From Streptomyces sp. Root431 (GTDB lineage: Bacteria; Actinomycetota; Actinomycetes; Streptomycetales; Streptomycetaceae): a stretch of 64,000 bases of DNA. Shown in pieces: positions 20,386 to 27,979 of the stretch. Both the position numbers and the translations under genes were made by a program. The DNA lies in assembly GCF_001426585.1 (NCBI RefSeq), contig NZ_LMEI01000008.1, positions 180,708 through 244,707 on the forward strand. Direction: 5' to 3'. The notes beneath the pieces were generated by a model that worked only from the letters and a program-made list of their open reading frames with translations, did not search any database and was not told the origin of the DNA. Numbering within the stretch: position 1 is the first letter of the stretch; each line of letters begins with the position of its first letter.

Positions 20386-21480
20386 GTGCATGTCGTACTC
20401 GCCGGCGGGGGGACCGCCGGCCACATCGAGCCGGCGCTGGCCCTCGCGGACGCCCTGCGCAGGCAGGACCCCAGCGTGGGGATCACAGCGCTGGGCACGG
20501 AAAAGGGTCTGGAGACCCGGCTCGTGCCCGAGCGGGGCTACGAGTTGGCGCTCATCCCCGCCGTACCGCTGCCCCGTAAGCCCACCCCCGAGCTGATCAC
20601 CGTCCCCGGGCGGCTCCGCGGCACCATCAAGGCCGCCGAGCAGATCCTGGAGCGCACGAAGGCGGACTGCGTGGTCGGCTTCGGCGGCTACGTGGCGCTG
20701 CCCGGCTATCTCGCGGCCAAGCGGCTCGGGGTGCCGATCGTGGTCCACGAGGCCAACGCCCGGCCCGGCCTCGCCAACAAGATCGGCTCGCGGTACGCGG
20801 CCGGGGTGGCCGTCGCCACCCCGGACAGCAAGCTCCGCAACGCCCGCTACATCGGCATCCCGCTGCGGCACACCATCGCGACCCTCGACCGGGCGCGGGT
20901 GCGCCCCGAGGCGCGCGCCGCCTTCGGGCTCGACCCGAACCTGCCGACGCTGCTCGTCTCGGGCGGCTCGCAGGGCGCCCGGCGGCTCAACGAGGTCGTC
21001 CAGCAGATCGCTCCGGTGCTCCAGCGCTCGGGCATCCAGATCCTGCACGCGGTGGGCCCGAAGAACGAAATGCCGCGCGTCGACAACATGCCCGGTATGC
21101 CGCCGTACGTGCCGGTACCGTACGTGGACCGGATGGATCTCGCGTACGCCGCGGCCGACATGATGCTCTGCCGCGCGGGCGCGATGACCGTCGCCGAGCT
21201 CTCCGCCGTCGGGCTGCCGGCCGCGTACGTCCCGCTGCCCATCGGCAACGGCGAACAGCGGCTCAACGCCCAGCCGGTGGTCAAGGCCGGCGGTGGACTC
21301 CTCGTCGACGACGCGGAGCTGACGCCGCAGTGGGTGCAGGGCAACGTCCTGCCCGTACTGGCCGATCCGCACCGTTTGTACGAGATGTCTCGCGCCGCCG
21401 CCGAGTTCGGCCGCCGGGACGCCGACGACCTGCTCGTCGGCATGGTGTACGAGGCGATCGCCGCCCGCCGACAGGCGTAG
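20386..21480 (+). CDS. murG: UDP-GlcNAc:lipid I N-acetylglucosaminyltransferase MurG
   Basis: A 364-aa GT-B glycosyltransferase that adds GlcNAc to lipid I, producing lipid II on the cytoplasmic face. The N-terminal glycine-rich loop reads VLAGGGTAGHIEPALALA. VGFGGYVALPGYLAAKRLGVPIVVHEANARPGLANK and the C-terminal LVSGGSQGARRLNE and CRAGAMTVAEL motifs are all present. The start is GTG 20386, 6 nt after ftsW. murC, which follows murG in many bacteria, is missing here; ftsQ comes next. Confidence 0.96.
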   Translation: MHVVLAGGGTAGHIEPALALADALRRQDPSVGITALGTEKGLETRLVPERGYELALIPAVPLPRKPTPELITVPGRLRGTIKAAEQILERTKADCVVGFGGYVALPGYLAAKRLGVPIVVHEANARPGLANKIGSRYAAGVAVATPDSKLRNARYIGIPLRHTIATLDRARVRPEARAAFGLDPNLPTLLVSGGSQGARRLNEVVQQIAPVLQRSGIQILHAVGPKNEMPRVDNMPGMPPYVPVPYVDRMDLAYAAADMMLCRAGAMTVAELSAVGLPAAYVPLPIGNGEQRLNAQPVVKAGGGLLVDDAELTPQWVQGNVLPVLADPHRLYEMSRAAAEFGRRDADDLLVGMVYEAIAARRQA

Positions 21481-21500
21481 CGGCGGCGAAAGGCGGAAGC

Positions 21501-22304
21501 GTGGCAGCCGGATCGACGACCGCCGAGAAGAGCGGCGCGAAGAAGCCGAAGGGGTCGTCGGAGCGGCCGTCCCGCACGGGCGCCCGGAATCAGCGATTCC
21601 GGGTGCCCGCGCCCCGCGTGCTCCTCGTCGCGCTCGGCGTCGTCGCCCTCACGGCCGGCGTGATCTGGGCGCTCTACGGATCGTCCTGGTTCCGTGTGGA
21701 ACGTGTGAAGACTTCCGGTACGGGGGTTCTGACCCCCCGTGAGGTCGAGAGGGTCGCCGCCGTCCCGACGGGGGCGCCGCTCGTCTCCGTCGACACCGAG
21801 GCGATCGAGGCGCGGCTCCGGAAGGAGCTCCCGCGCATCGAATCCGTCGACGTCGTACGGTCCTGGCCGCACGGAATCGGTCTGAAAGTGACGGAACGGA
21901 AGCCCGTACTCCTGCTGGAAAAGGGCACGAAGTTCATCGAAGTGGACGCGACCGGCGTCCGGTTCGCCACCGTCGACACCGCCCCCCGTGGCATCCCCCG
22001 GCTCGTCCTCGACGTCGCCTCCTCGCCCAGCCTGCGCCGCTTCGACGCGGACCGGCTGCTGGGCGAGGCGGTCCGCGTCCGGGGTGAACTCCCGGAGGAA
22101 ATCGCCCGGAACACTCGTGTCGTCCGCGTCACCTCGTACGACTCCGTCACTCTGGAACTGACCAAGGGGCGCACCGTCTTCTGGGGAAGCGCGGAACACG
22201 GCCCGGTGAAATCCCGGGTGCTGACCGCTCTGATGAAGGCGTCGCCCAAAGCGGGGCACTTCGATGTAAGTGCCCCCACGGCGCCCGCGTCGTCCGGGAG
22301 TTGA
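21501..22304 (+). CDS. ftsQ: Cell division protein FtsQ
   Basis: A 267-aa bitopic divisome protein. A basic cytoplasmic tail (about 37 residues) precedes one membrane helix (38-58), then a POTRA domain (WFRVERVKTSGTGVLTPREVERVA) and the FtsQ/DivIB domain. The start is GTG 21501, 20 nt after murG, with an AAGGCGGAAG SD-like sequence. FtsQ links the FtsL/DivIC pair to the Z-ring machinery. The gene is followed by a GC-rich hairpin that may partly insulate ftsZ. Confidence 0.93.
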   Translation: MAAGSTTAEKSGAKKPKGSSERPSRTGARNQRFRVPAPRVLLVALGVVALTAGVIWALYGSSWFRVERVKTSGTGVLTPREVERVAAVPTGAPLVSVDTEAIEARLRKELPRIESVDVVRSWPHGIGLKVTERKPVLLLEKGTKFIEVDATGVRFATVDTAPRGIPRLVLDVASSPSLRRFDADRLLGEAVRVRGELPEEIARNTRVVRVTSYDSVTLELTKGRTVFWGSAEHGPVKSRVLTALMKASPKAGHFDVSAPTAPASSGS

Positions 22305-22313
22305 CGGACATCG

Positions 22314-22343
22314 GCGCTGGCCAGCACCCTGGTTGGCCAGCGC
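22314..22343 (+). terminator. Hairpin between ftsQ and ftsZ (terminator or attenuator)
   Basis: Perfect 10-bp arms GCGCTGGCCA (22314-22323) and TGGCCAGCGC (22334-22343) with a 10-nt loop lie just after the ftsQ stop. No T tract follows, so it may attenuate rather than fully terminate read-through into ftsZ. Confidence 0.55.
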
Positions 22344-22394
22344 TCCGGGTGATCACATAGGGTGAAAAGAAAAACGGGAGGTTCGGCGTGTTCG

Positions 22395-22424
22395 TTGAAC
22401 GTGCGCCGCTTGTCGACTTAGTGT
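22395..22424 (+). promoter_or_regulatory. Candidate ftsZ promoter
   Basis: TTGAAC (22395-22400) and TAGTGT (22419-22424) with an 18-bp spacer lie about 160 bp upstream of the ftsZ start. Streptomyces ftsZ is known to have several promoters, including a developmentally controlled one; I cannot say which this is. GACAC pentamers, the core of the WhiA binding motif, occur at 22452-22456 and 22555-22559. Confidence 0.5.
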
Positions 22425-22460
22425 CCTGTTCGGAAGAGTCCAGCGAACAGAGACACTGGT

Positions 22461-22485
22461 AACCCTAAACTTCAACGTTAGGGTT
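22461..22485. promoter_or_regulatory. Inverted repeat in ftsZ leader
   Basis: AACCCTAA (22461-22468) and TTAGGGTT (22478-22485) form a perfect 8-bp inverted repeat around a 9-nt loop. It starts four bases after a GACAC motif. It is AT-richer than its surroundings, which favours a protein-binding operator or an RNA leader structure over a terminator. Confidence 0.5.
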
Positions 22486-22585
22486 TGGGTCGGCGTTCCG
22501 GACCGCCCCAATCGGCATCCGTCGTCGCAGCGCGACCAACCACCGCGTAGCGGCGACACGTAACTCGAGGCGAGAGGCCTTCGAC

Positions 22586-23800
22586 GTGGCAGCACCGCAG
22601 AACTACCTCGCAGTCATCAAGGTCATCGGTGTCGGCGGCGGTGGTGTCAATGCCATCAACCGAATGATCGAGGTCGGCCTCAAGGGCGTCGAGTTCATCG
22701 CGATCAACACCGACGCGCAAGCGCTGTTGATGAGCGACGCCGACGTCAAGCTCGACGTCGGTCGTGAACTCACCCGCGGCTTGGGCGCCGGGGCCAACCC
22801 GGCCGTCGGTCGCAAGGCGGCAGAGGACCACCGTGAGGAGATCGAGGAGGTCCTCAAGGGGGCCGACATGGTCTTCGTCACCGCCGGCGAAGGCGGCGGC
22901 ACCGGCACCGGCGGCGCACCCGTCGTCGCCAACATCGCGCGCTCGCTCGGCGCCCTGACGATCGGTGTGGTCACCCGACCCTTCACCTTCGAGGGCCGGC
23001 GCCGCGCCAACCAGGCGGAGGACGGCATCGCCGAGCTCCGCGAAGAGGTCGACACCCTCATCGTCATCCCGAACGACCGACTGCTCTCGATCTCGGACCG
23101 TCAGGTCTCCGTGCTCGACGCGTTCAAGTCGGCCGACCAGGTGCTGCTGAGCGGCGTCCAGGGCATCACCGACCTCATCACCACCCCGGGTCTGATCAAC
23201 CTCGACTTCGCCGACGTCAAGTCGGTCATGTCCGAGGCCGGATCCGCCCTCATGGGCATCGGCTCCGCCCGTGGCGACGACCGCGCGGTGGCCGCCGCGG
23301 AGATGGCGATCTCCTCGCCGCTCCTGGAGGCCTCCATCGACGGCGCCCGCGGGGTGCTGCTCTCCATCTCCGGCGGCAGCGACCTCGGTCTCTTCGAGAT
23401 CAACGAGGCCGCGCAGCTGGTCAGCGAGGCGGCCCACCCCGAGGCCAACATCATCTTCGGTGCCGTCATCGACGACGCCCTCGGTGACGAGGTCCGGGTG
23501 ACCGTCATCGCGGCCGGCTTCGACGGCGGCCAGCCCCCGGCCCGCCGGGACAACATCATCGGCTCGGTCTCGGCCAAGCGCGAGGAGCCGGCTCCGGCCC
23601 CTCGCATCAGCGAGCCGTCCCGCCCGATGGGCGGACTCGGCACGGTGGCCCCCCGCGAGGAGCCGGTCTCCGTCCCGGTCGAGCCCGCCCCGGCCGTCAA
23701 CGAGACCCCGCTGACGCCGGCCCCGCCGGTCGTCCCGCCGGCCCGTCCGTACGCGGACTCCCAGGCCGAAGAGCTGGACGTCCCGGACTTCCTGAAGTGA
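22586..23800 (+). CDS. ftsZ: Cell division GTPase FtsZ
   Basis: A 404-aa tubulin homologue that forms the Z-rings and sporulation ladders. The GTP-binding signature [10 protein letters not shown] is at residues 101-110, preceded by [17 protein letters not shown]. The T7 synergy loop reads [14 protein letters not shown] Pro/Ala/Glu-rich linker (about 325-392) leads to the C-terminal peptide [10 protein letters not shown] that binds SepF. The GTG at 22586 follows a long regulated leader. pgeF starts within the stop codon (GTGA). Confidence 0.97.
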   Translation: MAAPQNYLAVIKVIGVGGGGVNAINRMIEVGLKGVEFIAINTDAQALLMSDADVKLDVGRELTRGLGAGANPAVGRKAAEDHREEIEEVLKGADMVFVTAGEGGGTGTGGAPVVANIARSLGALTIGVVTRPFTFEGRRRANQAEDGIAELREEVDTLIVIPNDRLLSISDRQVSVLDAFKSADQVLLSGVQGITDLITTPGLINLDFADVKSVMSEAGSALMGIGSARGDDRAVAAAEMAISSPLLEASIDGARGVLLSISGGSDLGLFEINEAAQLVSEAAHPEANIIFGAVIDDALGDEVRVTVIAAGFDGGQPPARRDNIIGSVSAKREEPAPAPRISEPSRPMGGLGTVAPREEPVSVPVEPAPAVNETPLTPAPPVVPPARPYADSQAEELDVPDFLK

Positions 23801-24537
23801 TAGGGCAGTCCTTCGACGCGAACGGCGCGCACTTCGCCTTCACCGACAGGTGGGGCGGGGTGAGCGCCGTTCCGTACGAGGAGCTCAACCTCGGCGGCGC
23901 GGTCGGCGACGACCCCGAGGCCGTCCGGACCAACCGGGCGCTGGCCGCCGGAGCCCTCGGGCTCGACCCGGCCCGCGTCGTCTGGATGAACCAGGTGCAC
24001 GGCGCGGACGTGGCCGAGGTCGAGGGAGCGTGGACCACCGAGGCCGTACCGGCCGTCGACGGTCTGGTGACCGCGGCCCGCGGCCTCGCCCTCGCCGTCC
24101 TCACCGCGGACTGCGTCCCGGTCCTGCTCGCCGATCCCGTCGCCGGGGTCGTCTCCGCCGCCCACGCCGGGCGGCCCGGAATGGTCGCCGGGATCGTCCC
24201 CGCAGCCGTCGAGGCCATGATCGCTCTCGGCGCCGACCCCGCCCGGATCGTCGCCCGCACCGGCCCCGCCGTCTGCGGGCGGTGCTACGAGGTGCCGGAG
24301 GCGATGCGCGCCGAGGTCGCGAGAACCGAGCCCGCCGCCTGGGCCGAGACGAGCTGGGGGACCCCCGCCGTCGACGTCACCGCCGGGGTGCACGCCCAGC
24401 TCGAACGGCTCGGCGTCACGGACCGGCAGGCCAGTGAGGTCTGCACCCGGGAATCCGGTGACCACTACTCGTACCGCCGCGACCGCACCACCGGGCGACT
24501 CGCGGGATATGTCTGGTTGACCCAGGAAGAGACATGA
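23797..24537 (+). CDS. pgeF: Peptidoglycan editing factor PgeF (laccase-domain protein)
   Basis: A 246-aa YfiH/DUF152-family protein. Zinc-site residues are visible in [19 protein letters not shown] and [12 protein letters not shown], plus CGRCYEVP later. In E. coli the homologue removes misincorporated L-Ser from muropeptide precursors, an editing role that fits its place behind ftsZ. The canonical HAGWRG motif is HAGRPG here. The GTG overlaps the ftsZ stop and its own stop overlaps the next ATG, so ftsZ, pgeF and yggS are translationally coupled. Confidence 0.88.
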   Translation: MIGQSFDANGAHFAFTDRWGGVSAVPYEELNLGGAVGDDPEAVRTNRALAAGALGLDPARVVWMNQVHGADVAEVEGAWTTEAVPAVDGLVTAARGLALAVLTADCVPVLLADPVAGVVSAAHAGRPGMVAGIVPAAVEAMIALGADPARIVARTGPAVCGRCYEVPEAMRAEVARTEPAAWAETSWGTPAVDVTAGVHAQLERLGVTDRQASEVCTRESGDHYSYRRDRTTGRLAGYVWLTQEET

Positions 24538-25253
24538 CGGACCGGAAGTCGCAACTCGCCGAGAATCTCGCCCGGGTGGAGGAGCGCATCGCCGCCGCCT
24601 GCACCGCCGCCGGGCGCGCGCGGGAGGAGGTGACGCTCATCGTGGTCACCAAGACCTACCCCGCGAGCGATGTGCGCATGCTGCACGAACTGGGCGTGCG
24701 GCACGTCGCCGAGAACCGGGACCAGGACGCCGCCCCCAAGGCCGCCGCGTGCGCGGACCTTGATCTGACCTGGCACTTCGTGGGCCAGTTGCAGACCAAC
24801 AAGGTCCGATCCGTGGTGGGTTATGCCGATGTGGTGCAATCCGTCGACCGGTTGAAGCTCGTTTCCTCTCTCTCCGCGGCCGCGGAGAAGGAGGGCCGCG
24901 AACTCGGCTGCCTGCTCCAGGTCGCGCTCGACGCGGAGTCCGGGGAGCGCGGTGCCCGCGGCGGCGTCTCGCCCGAGGGGGTCGAGGAGTTGGCGGCCGC
25001 GGTGGACGCCGCTCCCGGGCTGCGGCTCGACGGACTCATGACCGTGGCGCCGCTCTCCGGTCCGTACGCGGGCAGACAGCGCGCCGCCTTCGACCGGTTG
25101 ATGGATTTGTCGACTGCCCTGCGCGGGGCCCGTCCGGCTGCGAACATGGTGTCAGCAGGGATGAGTGCGGACCTCGAAGAGGCCGTTGCTGCCGGGGCGA
25201 CACACGTACGCGTCGGTACGGCGGTACTCGGTGTCCGCCCGAAGCTCGGGTAA
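24534..25253 (+). CDS. YggS/PLPBP-family pyridoxal phosphate homeostasis protein
   Basis: A 239-aa single-domain PLP-binding protein with the fold of the alanine racemase N-terminal domain. The PLP lysine is K40 in LIVVTKTYP. HVAENRDQDAAPK and WHFVGQLQTNK, then MSAGMSADLEEAVAAGATHVRVGTAVLG, are typical. It is thought to buffer free PLP and affect amino-acid and keto-acid balance. It lies in the conserved ftsZ-pgeF-yggS-sepF order of Gram-positive bacteria. The ATG overlaps the pgeF stop. Confidence 0.92.
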   Translation: MTDRKSQLAENLARVEERIAAACTAAGRAREEVTLIVVTKTYPASDVRMLHELGVRHVAENRDQDAAPKAAACADLDLTWHFVGQLQTNKVRSVVGYADVVQSVDRLKLVSSLSAAAEKEGRELGCLLQVALDAESGERGARGGVSPEGVEELAAAVDAAPGLRLDGLMTVAPLSGPYAGRQRAAFDRLMDLSTALRGARPAANMVSAGMSADLEEAVAAGATHVRVGTAVLGVRPKLG

Positions 25254-25393
25254 CGTCGCGAAGCAAGTCGGACCACAGCAGAAAATATGGTCATTCCGCA
25301 GAACAGCGGGGTGGCCCGTGGATCGCGGGCACTCGGTGACGCTGCGACATCGGCCAGGTATGGCGATCCACCACAGAGCGGAGGACTCAGAGA

Positions 25394-26014
25394 ATGGCCG
25401 GCGCGATGCGCAAGATGGCGGTCTACCTCGGCCTCGTGGAGGACGATGGGTACGACGGCCGGGGCTTCGACCCCGACGACGACTTCGAACCCGAGCTGGA
25501 GCCGGAGCCCGAGCGCGAGCGGCGCCACACCCCTCCGCGACAGGTCGAGCGCGAGGAACCGGTGCGCGTGGTGCAGCCCCCGGCGCCCCGGGAACCGATC
25601 GCTCATTCTGTCCCGGTACTCGCCGAAAGCGGACGTCCGGCCCGAATTGCCCCCGTGGCATCCATCACACCCGAACGCCCGAGCCTGGAGAAGAACGCAC
25701 CGGTGATCATGCCCAAGGTCGTGTCCGAGCGGGAGCCCTACCGCATCACCACGCTGCACCCCCGGACCTACAACGAGGCCCGTACCATCGGGGAACACTT
25801 CCGTGAGGGCACCCCGGTGATCATGAATCTCACGGAGATGGACGACACGGATGCGAAGCGACTTGTCGACTTTGCCGCCGGACTCGTCTTCGGGCTCCAT
25901 GGCAGCATTGAGCGCGTGACGCAGAAGGTGTTCCTGTTGTCGCCTGCTAACGTCGATGTCACGGCGGAGGACAAGGCCCGGATCGCAGAGGGCGGATTCT
26001 TCAACCAGAGCTGA
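25394..26014 (+). CDS. sepF: Cell division protein SepF
   Basis: A 206-aa FtsZ membrane anchor. It has an N-terminal amphipathic helix ([17 protein letters not shown]) and an acidic Glu/Pro/Arg-rich linker (about 17-115). The C-terminal SepF domain includes [37 protein letters not shown] (split here for description only) and ends in FFNQS. SepF binds the FtsZ C-terminal peptide and recruits it to the membrane. The ATG has a GGAGG SD with a 10-nt spacer. In actinobacteria, which lack FtsA, SepF is the main FtsZ tether. Confidence 0.94.
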   Translation: MAGAMRKMAVYLGLVEDDGYDGRGFDPDDDFEPELEPEPERERRHTPPRQVEREEPVRVVQPPAPREPIAHSVPVLAESGRPARIAPVASITPERPSLEKNAPVIMPKVVSEREPYRITTLHPRTYNEARTIGEHFREGTPVIMNLTEMDDTDAKRLVDFAAGLVFGLHGSIERVTQKVFLLSPANVDVTAEDKARIAEGGFFNQS

Positions 26015-26094
26015 GAACAACGGAACCGGACGGACCGGTCGCGAAGCGGCCGGGCAAGTGAGAGCACGTAAGCCAGGGGAGAGGGAAACGCGGG

Positions 26095-26385
26095 ATGGGC
26101 GTCGCACTACAGGTGGTCTACATCGTGCTGATGTGCTTCCTCGTCCTCCTGATCGTCCGGCTGGTCATGGACTACGTCTTCCAGTTCGCACGTTCATGGC
26201 AACCCGGTAAGGCGATGGTGGTCGTTCTGGAGGCCACCTACACTGTCACCGATCCACCGCTCAAGCTTCTGCGGCGACTCATCCCGCCGCTGCGTCTCGG
26301 GGGCGTGGCACTCGACCTGTCCTTCTTCGTTCTGATGATCATCGTCTACATCCTGATCTCCATCGTGAGCAGCTTCGCGAGGTGA
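26095..26385 (+). CDS. YggT-family membrane protein
   Basis: A 96-aa protein with two membrane helices (about residues 4-27 and 70-92). A loop carries the YggT motif TYTVTDPPLKLLRRLIPPLRLGG between them. YggT/YlmG proteins are small membrane proteins of uncertain role, linked to division in several lineages. It sits between sepF and divIVA, its conserved place. ATG 26095 is preceded by GGGGAGAGGGAAACGCGG. Confidence 0.92.
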   Translation: MGVALQVVYIVLMCFLVLLIVRLVMDYVFQFARSWQPGKAMVVVLEATYTVTDPPLKLLRRLIPPLRLGGVALDLSFFVLMIIVYILISIVSSFAR

Positions 26386-26440
26386 GTGTGGACGATACGG
26401 TCTTGCCGACTGCCGACGACTACGTAGAGGTGAAGAAGAG

Positions 26441-27544
26441 ATGCCGTTGACCCCCGAGGACGTGCGGAACAAGCAGTTCACGACCGTCCGCCTTCGAGAA
26501 GGCTATGACGAGGACGAGGTCGATGCCTTCCTCGACGAGGTCGAGGCCGAGCTGACCCGCCTGCTCCGGGAGAACGAGGACCTGCGCGCCAAGCTGGCCG
26601 CCGCGACGCGTGCCGCCGCGCAGAACCAGCAGCAGCAGGGCATGCGGAAGCCCCCGGAGCCGCAGGATCGTCCCGTCGGTCCCGGCGCGCCCGTGCCCGC
26701 GGCCATATCCGGACCGCCGGTCCAGCAGCAGCCGCCGCAGATGGGCCCGCCGCAGCTGCCTTCCGGTGCCCCCCAGCTTCCCGCCGGCCCCATGCAGGGC
26801 GGCCCCATGCAGGGTGGGCCCATGGGTCCCGGCCCGATGCAGGGTGGCCCCATGCAGGGTGGACCGATGGGTCCCGGCCCGATGCAGGGCGGCCCCATGG
26901 GCCACCCGCAGCAGCAGCAGATGCAGCAGCAGCCCCCGCAGGCTCCCGGCGGCGACAGTGCCGCGCGTGTCCTCTCGCTGGCCCAGCAGACCGCCGACCA
27001 GGCGATCGCCGAGGCTCGCTCCGAGGCCAACAAGATCGTCGGCGAGGCGCGCTCCCGCGCCGAGGGCCTGGAGCGGGACGCCCGCGCCAAGGCGGACGCT
27101 CTTGAGCGGGACGCCCAGGAGAAGCACCGCGTCGCGATGGGCTCCCTGGAGTCCGCCCGCGCCACGCTGGAGCGCAAGGTCGAGGACCTGCGCGGCTTCG
27201 AGCGCGAGTACCGCACGCGCCTGAAGTCGTACCTGGAGTCGCAGCTGCGTCAGCTGGAGACCCAGGCCGACGACTCGCTGGCTCCGCCGCGGACCCCGGC
27301 GACGGCCTCGCTGCCGCCGGCGCCCTCGATGGCCTCGGCCGGCGCGAGCGCCCCGTCCTACGGTGGCAACGGCGCGATGGGTGGTGCGCCGTCCATGGGT
27401 GGCGCCCCGTCCTACGGCGGTCAGCAGCAGATGTCCCCGGCGATGACGCAGCCGATGGCTCCGGTCCGGCCGCAGGCTCCCCAGCCGATGCAGCAGGCGC
27501 CGGCGCCGATGCGGGGCTTCCTGATCGACGAGGACGACAACTGA
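26441..27544 (+). CDS. divIVA: Polar growth/septum-site protein DivIVA (Wag31)
   Basis: A 367-aa coiled-coil scaffold that marks hyphal tips and directs polar growth in Streptomyces. The N-terminal DivIVA domain reads MPLTPEDVRNKQFTTVRLREGYDEDEVD, with the membrane-binding crossed-loop residues at the start. A first coiled coil is followed by a Gln/Pro/Gly/Met-rich linker carrying a 15-residue tandem repeat from P117. A long second coiled coil (about 170-275) and a disordered Ala/Pro/Met tail complete it. The SD is AAGAAGAG. A terminator hairpin lies 47 bp after the stop, closing the dcw cluster. Confidence 0.96.
   Translation: MPLTPEDVRNKQFTTVRLREGYDEDEVDAFLDEVEAELTRLLRENEDLRAKLAAATRAAAQNQQQQGMRKPPEPQDRPVGPGAPVPAAISGPPVQQQPPQMGPPQLPSGAPQLPAGPMQGGPMQGGPMGPGPMQGGPMQGGPMGPGPMQGGPMGHPQQQQMQQQPPQAPGGDSAARVLSLAQQTADQAIAEARSEANKIVGEARSRAEGLERDARAKADALERDAQEKHRVAMGSLESARATLERKVEDLRGFEREYRTRLKSYLESQLRQLETQADDSLAPPRTPATASLPPAPSMASAGASAPSYGGNGAMGGAPSMGGAPSYGGQQQMSPAMTQPMAPVRPQAPQPMQQAPAPMRGFLIDEDDN
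26789..26902 (+). repeat. 45-bp in-frame tandem repeat in divIVA
   Basis: Two full copies (26789-26833, 26834-26878) and a partial third encode PMQGGPMQGGPMGPG. The copies differ mainly at wobble positions. This is the flexible linker between the two coiled-coil parts of DivIVA and is likely to vary in copy number between strains. Confidence 0.85.
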
Positions 27545-27590
27545 CGGCGGGCGGTCGCGCGATGAGCGCGTAGCCGTCGGCAGGCTGCAA

Positions 27591-27624
27591 GGGCCGGGCC
27601 CTGGGTAACACCAGGACCCGGCCC
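27591..27624 (+). terminator. Terminator after divIVA
   Basis: Arms GGGCCGGGCCCTGG (27591-27604) and CCAGGACCCGGCCC (27611-27624) pair over 14 bp with one mismatch around a 6-nt loop. Confidence 0.75.
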
Positions 27625-27641
27625 TTCGCCGTACCCGGGTA

Positions 27642-27754
27642 CGGGGCGGGCGGGGTCGTACGGGGCGGGGGGAGGGTGCTGCGGGGGTTGCGGGGCGCGG
27701 GGGCGGCGGGGTGTGCGGGGGCGGCGGGGCGTGCGGGGGCGCCTGCGGCGGGCC
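27642..27754 (+). repeat. G-rich tract with 18-bp tandem repeat
   Basis: The + strand is a run of G-tracts of three to six bases. Within it GCGGGGGCGGCGGGGYGT repeats in tandem at 27697-27714 and 27715-27732, with the start of a third copy. The spacing of G-runs could support G-quadruplex formation. No gene is seen in 27,545-27,979; the rest of the gap holds the divIVA terminator, a REP-like palindrome and the ileS terminator. Confidence 0.6.
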
Positions 27755-27770
27755 TTCCCCCACCCCGCCC

Positions 27771-27806
27771 CTTCCCGAAACCGGGGCTCCGCCCCGGACC
27801 CCGGGG
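27771..27806. repeat. REP-like intergenic palindrome
   Basis: The 17-bp palindrome CCGGGGCTCCGCCCCGG (27781-27797) is flanked by CTTCCCGAAA and ACCCCGGGG. I recognise this as a palindromic sequence commonly found between Streptomyces genes. Downstream, GCTTCGCGCC recurs at 27842 and 27871 with a variant at 27900, a 29-bp period. Confidence 0.6.
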
Positions 27807-27934
27807 GGCACGGGGGGCGAGGCCCCACCTCTGAAGCGGCAGCTTCGCGCCACCCACCGGGTACGCGGCGGCTTCGCGCCGTACCCCCAGTACGAGACGG
27901 CTTCGCACTGCCCCCCGGCGCGGCGGGGGAACGC

Positions 27935-27972
27935 AAAGGCCCGGCACCCCCTTCGGGGTGCCGGGCCTTTTT
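27935..27972 (-). terminator. Terminator of ileS
   Basis: A perfect 16-bp stem AAAGGCCCGGCACCCC (27935-27950) / GGGGTGCCGGGCCTTT (27955-27970) with a 4-nt loop sits immediately downstream of the ileS stop on the minus strand. It is the strongest intrinsic-type terminator in the window and could also stop read-through from divIVA. Confidence 0.85.
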
Positions 27973-27979
27973 CCGGGGC

